Source of the DNA: Nitrospiria bacterium
Lineage (GTDB): Bacteria > Nitrospirota > Nitrospiria > Nitrospirales > UBA8639
Assembly: GCA_030430725.1 (NCBI GenBank)
Contig: JAUIKP010000059.1
Span: 1 to 11,271, forward strand
DNA length: 11,271 nucleotides
Reading direction: 5' to 3'
Position numbers and translations under genes: made by a program. Below are positions 6,030 through 11,271 of the stretch, one piece after another. How positions within the stretch are numbered: the first letter of the stretch is position 1; every line of letters starts with the position of its first letter. Under the pieces are notes generated by a model, which saw only the letters and a list, made by a program, of their open reading frames with translations, was not told the DNA's origin and searched no databases.

Positions 6030-6773
6030 TTACACCATTCTGGCGAGTGTCAGCCCATACACGGGGCCTGAGCCGGCACGACGAAGCGTCTTGGCACATT
6101 CATGCACGGTTGTGCCCGTGGTCAAGACATCGTCCACCAATAAGATCCGTTTTCCTTGGATGCGAGCCGGCTTGGGGACGGAAAAGGCCCGACGCAGATT
6201 CGTGAGGCGCTCTTTCCTTGATAGCGAGGTTTGGGGGACTGTGGGACGAACCCGGATTAGACACGAGAGTAACAGGGGAATTCCCGTGTGGTGACTGAGC
6301 CGGTCTGCCAGTAACAGTGATTGATTGTATTCACGTTCCCGTAATCGTTGGGCATGAAGTGGGACGGAGATGATGGCATCTAGGGTTGGTAAAGCGGGCA
6401 AGGCCTCAAGCATGGCTTGGGCGAGTGGTTGAGTCAACGACAGTTTTCCCCGGTATTTGAATAGGGTAATGGCTTCTTTCAATGGGGGTTGGTAGGGAAA
6501 GAGACTCCAGACTTGCGTAAGAGCCATTGGTCGGGCGCGACAGGCTCCGCACTGATGGGCGGGGCTATGTCGTAAGGCGATGGAGGAGGCAAAGGGGCGT
6601 CCGCATCGCGGACAAACCGGGCCTGGAATAGGTTTGAGCCTATCCCAACATTGGCGGCAAAAAAATGGCACGGGATCCTCCCACAAGGATTTCTGACAGC
6701 TGGCACAGGGGGTGGGGAAAATGACATGGAGGAGTGTTCGGAGAAGTCGTGTCGCGGTAATTGGTTGAGCCAT
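6030..6773 (-). CDS. comF: ComF family phosphoribosyltransferase-fold protein
   Basis: A 247-residue protein of typical ComF length. The N-terminal part has four CxxC pairs (Cys23/26, 39/42, 54/57, 75/78), expected to bind zinc. The C-terminal half is a type I phosphoribosyltransferase fold with the family motifs LFKYRGK (104-110), REREYNQ (145-151), QTSLSRKER (181-189) and the PRPP loop LLVDDVLTTGTT (211-222). ComF (GntX in E. coli) is needed for DNA uptake in transformable species, helping move incoming single-stranded DNA into the cytoplasm; other competence genes are not in the window, so natural transformation cannot be claimed. ATG 6773 has only a weak ribosome site. The gene is divergent from the ABC ATPase, with 144 bp between the two starts. 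Confidence 0.93.
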   Translation of the reverse strand: MAQPITATRLLRTLLHVIFPTPCASCQKSLWEDPVPFFCRQCWDRLKPIPGPVCPRCGRPFASSIALRHSPAHQCGACRARPMALTQVWSLFPYQPPLKEAITLFKYRGKLSLTQPLAQAMLEALPALPTLDAIISVPLHAQRLREREYNQSLLLADRLSHHTGIPLLLSCLIRVRPTVPQTSLSRKERLTNLRRAFSVPKPARIQGKRILLVDDVLTTGTTVHECAKTLRRAGSGPVYGLTLARMV

Positions 6774-6917
6774 AGAGGCGATCTTTCAGAGCTGAGGTCA
6801 AAGGGAAAGTCAAAGAACTTCTCAAGACGCGCCTTGGTCCATTTACCCTGGGTATGATATAGGAGAGGTATTGAATTTTCCATGATTCTTGGCCGTGATT
6901 GACGGCAGATTTTTTGG

Positions 6918-7589
6918 ATGGGGCCCGTGATTCAGTTTCAACATGTCTATAAGGAATACCGGCGTGGATCCACTCCGGTCGTAGCGCTGCGGGATGTCTG
7001 TGTGGACATTCAGCAGGGAGAATTTTGTGCTCTCATGGGACCCAGCGGGAGCGGCAAAAGCACGCTATTACATTTGGTGGCGGGGCTGGATTGGGTCACA
7101 TCTGGCGATATCAGGCTGGATGGGCGTTCCTGTCTGGCGTTGGGTGATCAGGAATGGACCCGATGGCGTCGGGAACAAGTGGGGGTTGTGTTTCAGGCTT
7201 TCCATCTGATCCCGGGATTGACGATCGAAGAAAATGTAGCACTTCCCTTGCGGTTACGAGGTGAAAAATCTGAAATAATCCGAAGCCGGACCGCTGACAT
7301 GTTGGAGCGGGTAGGGATGAGTCATCGGCTGGGTCACCGGTCGCATGAATTATCTGGAGGCGAACAGCAGCGCGTGGCAATTGCCAGGGCCTTTGTGCAT
7401 CGCCCTCGACTGATCGTGGCCGATGAGCCCACTGGCAATTTAGATGGTGAAACAGGCGCGAGAATTGTGTCATTGCTGCGTCAGTGTGCGAAGGAATTTG
7501 GCCAGACGGTGCTCCTGGCAACCCATTCATTACGCGCCGCTCAGACGGCGGACCGGATCGTCGCGATTCGAGACGGACAATTGGAGTAA
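6918..7589 (+). CDS. ABC transporter ATPase, LolD/MacB type
   Basis: A 223-residue ATPase of the MacB/LolD subfamily, which powers FtsX-type permeases in lipoprotein release, efflux or peptide export by mechanotransmission. All motifs are present: Walker [10 protein letters not shown] (41-49), Q-loop Gln93 in VVFQ, signature LSGGEQ (145-150), Walker B LIVADEP with Glu170, and switch His203. The stretch [18 protein letters not shown] is typical of this subfamily. The start ATG has no strong ribosome site. The gene is followed after only 6 bp by pyrD, and the probable permease partner begins 1.4 kb further on, beyond pyrD and a reversed regulator. An alternative is that it serves a permease elsewhere. 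Confidence 0.95.
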   Translation: MGPVIQFQHVYKEYRRGSTPVVALRDVCVDIQQGEFCALMGPSGSGKSTLLHLVAGLDWVTSGDIRLDGRSCLALGDQEWTRWRREQVGVVFQAFHLIPGLTIEENVALPLRLRGEKSEIIRSRTADMLERVGMSHRLGHRSHELSGGEQQRVAIARAFVHRPRLIVADEPTGNLDGETGARIVSLLRQCAKEFGQTVLLATHSLRAAQTADRIVAIRDGQLE

Positions 7590-7595
7590 TACGCA

Positions 7596-8525
7596 ATGGA
7601 TCTTTCAACAGTAATTGCCGGGGTGTCGTTTCCATTTGGAGTGATGAACGCGTCAGGAGCCTTGTGTGTGACGGAGGAAGAGTTGGAGGCCCTGGGGAGG
7701 TCTCATGCCGGTGCAATTGTGACGAAATCGATGACGCCTCTAGCTCGTGCGGGGAATCCTCAACCGAGGTATGTGGCCTTCGACGGCGGCTCGATCAATT
7801 CGATGGGCCTTCCCAATTTAGGATTTCCCGTCTACGCGAAACTCATTCCAGAGTTGAAGCGGTTTGGGAAACCTGTCATCGCCAGTCTGGCCGGGCTTCA
7901 TCCCGATGATTTTCTCGAAGGCGTCAAGGCCTTGGAGATCGCTCGACCGGATTTGGTGGAAGTAAATTTGTCGTGTCCCAATATTCCGGGGAAACCACAG
8001 ATCGGCTATGACTTTGAGGAAACGGAACGGTTATTAACAGAAATTCGTGCGCTGCTGACGGTGCCGTTCGGAGTGAAACTCCCGCCCTACTTTGACCCGA
8101 TCCATCACCAGAAAATTGCCGAGGTGCTTCAGCGAAGCGGAGTGGCCTTTGTGACGGTCATCAATTCAGTGGGGAATACCCTGGTCGTTGATCCGGAACG
8201 GGAAATGGTGGTGATTAAGCCCAAGGGTGGATTTGGCGGATTGGGTGGGAGGATGATTAAGCCAGTGGCCTTGGCCAATGTTCGGGCGTTTTGGAAGATC
8301 TGGGGCGATCAGATCCCTATTATTGGCACAGGTGGGGTAGAACACGGCGTGGATGTGTTCGAGCATGTGTTATGTGGCGCGTCGGCGGTTCAGATAGGCA
8401 CCGTGCTAGTTGAGGAAGGTTGTGAGGTGTTTGCAAGGCTCGAACGGGAAATTGCCGTTTGCCTGCGAAGAAAAGGGTATCCGTCATTGCTGGCGTGTCG
8501 AGGAAAATTACGGGAGATGGATTGA
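7596..8525 (+). CDS. pyrD: dihydroorotate dehydrogenase, class 1A type
   Basis: A 309-residue flavoprotein that oxidises dihydroorotate to orotate, the fourth step of pyrimidine synthesis, in the cytoplasm. The active-site stretch NLSCPNIPGKPQ (124-135) carries the catalytic-base Cys127, typical of class 1 enzymes, where class 2 has Ser. The FMN-binding landmarks are TKSMT (43-47), FGVKLPP (158-164), INSVGNTL (189-196), VIKPKGGFGGLGG (206-218) and IGTGG (243-247). The GKPQ and IKPKGGFGG forms resemble the fumarate-linked, soluble 1A homodimers of lactococci and trypanosomatids; no pyrK is adjacent, which argues against 1B. A clear GGAG overlaps the end of the ATPase gene 9 nt before ATG, so the two are probably co-transcribed. 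Related dehydrogenases of class 1 (for example dihydropyrimidine dehydrogenase) are less likely given the length. Confidence 0.9.
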   Translation: MDLSTVIAGVSFPFGVMNASGALCVTEEELEALGRSHAGAIVTKSMTPLARAGNPQPRYVAFDGGSINSMGLPNLGFPVYAKLIPELKRFGKPVIASLAGLHPDDFLEGVKALEIARPDLVEVNLSCPNIPGKPQIGYDFEETERLLTEIRALLTVPFGVKLPPYFDPIHHQKIAEVLQRSGVAFVTVINSVGNTLVVDPEREMVVIKPKGGFGGLGGRMIKPVALANVRAFWKIWGDQIPIIGTGGVEHGVDVFEHVLCGASAVQIGTVLVEEGCEVFARLEREIAVCLRRKGYPSLLACRGKLREMD

Positions 8526-8527
8526 AG

Positions 8528-8587
8528 AAAAATGCGATTGGACGTCTTCACAGGACAGAGTCAACATCTGCGTTCAGCTGCATTTTT
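8528..8587. terminator. possible bidirectional end structure between pyrD and the luxR-type gene
   Basis: AAAAATGC (8528-8535) and GCATTTTT (8580-8587) are perfect inverted 8-mers flanking a 44-bp loop, right after the pyrD stop. The gap of 101 bp lies between convergent genes, where a two-way terminator is expected. The stem is AT-rich with a long loop, so the support is weak. Confidence 0.25.
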
Positions 8588-8626
8588 CAACGCTTAATGA
8601 GCAGGCCGGGTCGAGATGCCTGTCTC

Positions 8627-8917
8627 TCAGGTCTTTGTGGGGGGAGTCGTCGGGCCTTGGGGAATGATGCGAAGCGCAATGGCTTGCCGAAGTAATTGAG
8701 CCACGTTTCTGACCCGTAACCGGCGCATCAAATTGAACCGATGGACTTCAACCGTTCGAACGCTAATGTCGAGCTTTTCACCAATTTCACGATTGGTAAG
8801 TCCTTGAGCCACCAGGCTCAAGATTTCCTTTTGCCGGGCGGTGAGAGATTGTCCCTCGGAATTTGATTCCAAGAGTTCTTCTGCTGATTCCGATTCAGTC
8901 ACTTTCCCATTTGGCAT
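8627..8917 (-). CDS. small LuxR-type (GerE) DNA-binding regulator
   Basis: A 96-residue protein consisting of a short acidic N-terminal tail and a LuxR/GerE helix-turn-helix (about residues 24-82). The family pattern is clear: LTARQKEIL, VAQGLTNREIGEKL, then the recognition helix region SVRTVEVHR. There is no receiver or ligand domain, so it is either a stand-alone regulator or takes its signal through another protein. ATG 8917 is preferred: GGGG lies 9 nt upstream and the predicted promoter would leave a 25-nt leader. A GTG at 8932 would add five residues. It is convergent with pyrD and divergent from the FtsX-type permease, whose expression it might control from the shared 69-bp gap; that is inference from position. 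Confidence 0.88.
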   Translation of the reverse strand: MPNGKVTESESAEELLESNSEGQSLTARQKEILSLVAQGLTNREIGEKLDISVRTVEVHRFNLMRRLRVRNVAQLLRQAIALRIIPQGPTTPPTKT

Positions 8918-8948
8918 GTGTCCGTGCCCCACGCATAATTTTCTAGTT

Positions 8949-8978
8949 ATTTTAACATACGTCCATTACTTCCGACAA
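8949..8978 (-). promoter_or_regulatory. promoter of the luxR-type gene
   Basis: The minus strand reads TTGTCG (8973-8978), an 18-bp spacer, then TAAAAT (8949-8954). The boxes match four and five of six consensus bases. The start point would be near 8942, just ahead of the luxR-type gene. The same short gap must also hold the permease promoter, for which no clear boxes are visible. Confidence 0.45.
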
Positions 8979-8986
8979 CCGCTCCC

Positions 8987-11271
8987 ATGATTCGAATTCT
9001 TCTTCTATTGGTACTTGACCATGTGCGCCATCGGCCCTTTCGAGCCTTTCTCACAGTGGTCGGTGTGGCGATTGGTGTCTCGGCCTGGTTGGCCATTCGC
9101 CTGGCCAATGGCGCAGTGTATCAATCCTTTGAGGATTCGGTGGCGTCTGTTGTTGGAAAGGCGTCTATCACCCTATCACGTGAGTCTGAGGGGATGGATG
9201 AGTCAATTATCGATGACATTCAACGCTTTCCCGGGGTCAAATCGGTTCAGCCCGTTCTGAAAATTGAGTCCATGATCCAAGGAGGTCCCTCCATGGGTCA
9301 CACGCTTGTGATTTGGGGAGTCGATCTTCTGGACTATGAGGAACTAAGGCCATCAGGGGATTCGACAAATGCGATCACGGACAATCAGTGGAAACAGGTC
9401 TTTTCTCCGCGTACCGTCTTTTTAGGACAAGAGTTTGCCAAAGAATTAGGGGTGACCGAAGGGCAGACTCTGACTGTGACGAGTCAGGGCAATTCCCATG
9501 ATCTGATCGTGGGTGGGCTGTTGAGATCCTCCGATACCCCTCTCCAAGGCACCGAACGACAGGCAATCATGGATATTGCTGCAGCCCAATGGTCGTTTGG
9601 TTGGTTAGGGCGTCTGCATTCCATTGCAGTAGTTTCTGACCCTGGCGTGTCGGGGGCCACGCTCAGACGAGCTTTGAAAGGTGTGGTGCCGCCGGATATT
9701 CGAATGAGTCAATCGTCCAGACGGACGGAGCAGGTGGAATCGATGTTGAAAGCTTTCCAGTTTAATCTCACCATGCTCAGCGGAATCGCGCTGTTAGTGG
9801 GGGTATTTTTGGTCTATAACACGATGGCATTTTCGGTGGCCCATCATCGTCGGGAGATTGGCATTCTTCGGTCACTCGGCATGGAGCGGAGAGCCATCAC
9901 GGGTTTGTTTCTCTTGGAGGCAGGTCTGCTGGGTCTTGTGGGTGGAGTTATGGGCTGTTGGTTTGGAGTCTTCCTTGCCGGCGGGTTGACGAAGCTTATC
10001 GGGCAGAGTGTCGGCGAATTATATGGGGTCACGTCATTGGTGGTGTCGCAAATTCATCCCTGGCTGTTTTTGGAAACAATAGGGATTGGGACAGGGGTTT
10101 CCCTTTTCGGAGCGCTACACCCCTCCTGGGATGCCAGCACGATTGCCCCGGTTCAAGCCTTGTCAGTAGGGCAATCCGAAGATGAAGAAACTGGTTCGTA
10201 CAGGACCGCAGGATGGTTCGCGATGATCGCCTTTGGAGGTAGTGCCGTGTTGAGTGTGATGGCTCCCGTCGACGGCATTCCGGTGGGAGGGTATGCCGCG
10301 GCGTTTTGTCTTTTGGTGGGAGGAGTGGCCCTGGGGCCTGTGTTGTGTGGGTTGATTCATGAGTGGAGGAGGACATGGCAAAGCGGGCGATGGGGCCTTT
10401 TGCCGTCACTCGCGGCAGAACAGATCAGCCGCAATCCCGGTCGAACCAGTGTGACTATGGCGGCGATTGTCGTCGGGCTGGCCATTATGGTTGGTGTGGG
10501 CATCATGATTCAAAGTTTCCGACACACCGTAGAAATCTGGATTGAGCAAACAATGCTGGCAGATATCATCGTGGCACCAGCGTCATGGTTGGGGGAACAG
10601 GAGATCGAAAACGGCAAGCCTGGTCTGCCCTTGGCCCTAGTCAAGACGGTGATGATGGTCTCAGGGGTCGAGGCGGTTGATCCCTACATGGAAACTACGG
10701 GGGAGGTTTCAGGGGAGTCGGTGTCCTTGGTCGCGCGTGATATGGCCCTTCATGCCGCACGCAGCCAATATCTGTTTGTGACAGGTGATTCCACTCCCAT
10801 TTTACAAGAAACGGTCGCAGATGAAGGCGTGATTGTGTCAGAGGTATTGGCCGGTCGACTGGGGCTGGCGGTAGGAAGTCACATTGACATGAAGACTTCT
10901 TCAGGACAACAGGCATTTCCGGTTAAGGGGATTTTTTATGATTATGCCACCGATGGTGGAAAATTGGTCATGGATGACCAACTCTTTCGTCGGCATTGGG
11001 GGGAGACGGACGCAACTGTCTTTGCGGTATATCTCAAGGCTGGTCAGGCATTCCCGGTCGTGCGACAGGAGATCGAACAGATGTTAAAAAATGACATCCC
11101 CATCGTCACGATCAGTAACGGAGAATTGAAGTCCGAGATTCTGGAAATTTTTGACCGGACGTTTCGCGTCACTTATGTGTTGGAGTTGATTGCCCTGAGT
11201 GTGGCGGTGTTGGGGATTATCAATACCCTCATGACCGCCATCACCGAACGCCGTCGGGAACTGGCCACGCT
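8987..11271 (+). CDS. ABC transporter permease with two FtsX domains (3' end cut by window)
   Basis: The frame is open from ATG 8987 to the window edge: 761 full codons with no stop. The N-terminus has a short cytoplasmic arm and a first membrane helix (about 18-40), followed by a MacB-like periplasmic domain (about 41-250). The first FtsX domain lies at about 256-378, with three membrane segments and the typical cytoplasmic loop HHRREIGILRSLGM. Two further helices lie at about 400-460. A second copy then begins at about 476 (AEQISRNPGRTSVTMAAIVVG), with another external domain and the start of the second FtsX domain at about 727 (IINTLMTAITERRREL). Such double permeases act as one chain where LolC/LolE would be two. 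The likely energy source is the ATPase encoded at 6918. Substrate is unknown; lipoprotein, lipid or peptide export are options. There is no clear ribosome site. Confidence 0.92.
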   Translation, partial: MIRILLLLVLDHVRHRPFRAFLTVVGVAIGVSAWLAIRLANGAVYQSFEDSVASVVGKASITLSRESEGMDESIIDDIQRFPGVKSVQPVLKIESMIQGGPSMGHTLVIWGVDLLDYEELRPSGDSTNAITDNQWKQVFSPRTVFLGQEFAKELGVTEGQTLTVTSQGNSHDLIVGGLLRSSDTPLQGTERQAIMDIAAAQWSFGWLGRLHSIAVVSDPGVSGATLRRALKGVVPPDIRMSQSSRRTEQVESMLKAFQFNLTMLSGIALLVGVFLVYNTMAFSVAHHRREIGILRSLGMERRAITGLFLLEAGLLGLVGGVMGCWFGVFLAGGLTKLIGQSVGELYGVTSLVVSQIHPWLFLETIGIGTGVSLFGALHPSWDASTIAPVQALSVGQSEDEETGSYRTAGWFAMIAFGGSAVLSVMAPVDGIPVGGYAAAFCLLVGGVALGPVLCGLIHEWRRTWQSGRWGLLPSLAAEQISRNPGRTSVTMAAIVVGLAIMVGVGIMIQSFRHTVEIWIEQTMLADIIVAPASWLGEQEIENGKPGLPLALVKTVMMVSGVEAVDPYMETTGEVSGESVSLVARDMALHAARSQYLFVTGDSTPILQETVADEGVIVSEVLAGRLGLAVGSHIDMKTSSGQQAFPVKGIFYDYATDGGKLVMDDQLFRRHWGETDATVFAVYLKAGQAFPVVRQEIEQMLKNDIPIVTISNGELKSEILEIFDRTFRVTYVLELIALSVAVLGIINTLMTAITERRRELAT

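Noticed and set aside
5886..6294. Three overlapping plus-strand frames near the comF stop
   Set aside because: Most of their length is antisense to comF; the part before comF has no recognisable feature and no conserved start.
6479..6883. 134-residue minus-strand frame spanning the comF start
   Set aside because: Out of frame with comF, whose CxxC pairs and family motifs are intact in the other frame. I considered a frameshifted N-terminal extension of comF but saw no family-like sequence there.
10029..10409. 126-residue minus-strand frame within the permease gene
   Set aside because: Antisense shadow of a continuous 761-codon frame with clear FtsX features.

Overview
The window looks like ordinary chromosome from a Gram-negative-type bacterium, most likely a member of the Nitrospirota (Nitrospira-like). 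That placement is an inference from the gene mix and the general feel of the proteins; no rRNA or other decisive marker is present. Thirteen genes can be supported: one tRNA and twelve protein genes, the last running off the right edge. No phage, CRISPR array, IS transposase or complete secondary-metabolite cluster was seen.

Layout. 1-343: a tRNA-Arg(ACG) gene with a good sigma70-type promoter directly in front. 344-1086: a gene-free stretch holding a 170-bp MITE-like repeat with 18-bp terminal inverted repeats. 1087-2172 (-): an exported protein with HEAT-type repeats. 2422-3954 (+): a small exported beta-rich protein, then a tightly packed STAS (anti-sigma-factor-antagonist type) and PilZ (cyclic-di-GMP receptor type) pair. 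4180-6773 (-): rusA-like resolvase, mraZ, an fmdB-type zinc-ribbon gene and comF, all on the same strand but with gaps that suggest more than one transcript. 6918-8525 (+): a LolD/MacB-type ABC ATPase followed after 6 bp by a class 1A dihydroorotate dehydrogenase. 8627-8917 (-): a minimal LuxR-type DNA-binding protein. 8987-11271 (+): the first 761 codons of a large double-FtsX ABC permease, probable partner of the ATPase.

How the genes may work together. The ATPase and the FtsX-type permease probably form one MacB/LolCDE-like export or lipoprotein-release machine, although pyrD and the reversed luxR-type gene lie between them. The STAS and PilZ proteins are almost certainly co-translated, which would link partner-switching control to cyclic-di-GMP sensing. 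MraZ sits away from its usual division-and-cell-wall neighbours. I found no clear previously undescribed system; the most unusual items are the MITE-like repeat, the STAS-PilZ pair, the orphan mraZ with possible boxes of 10-bp period, and the split ABC transporter.
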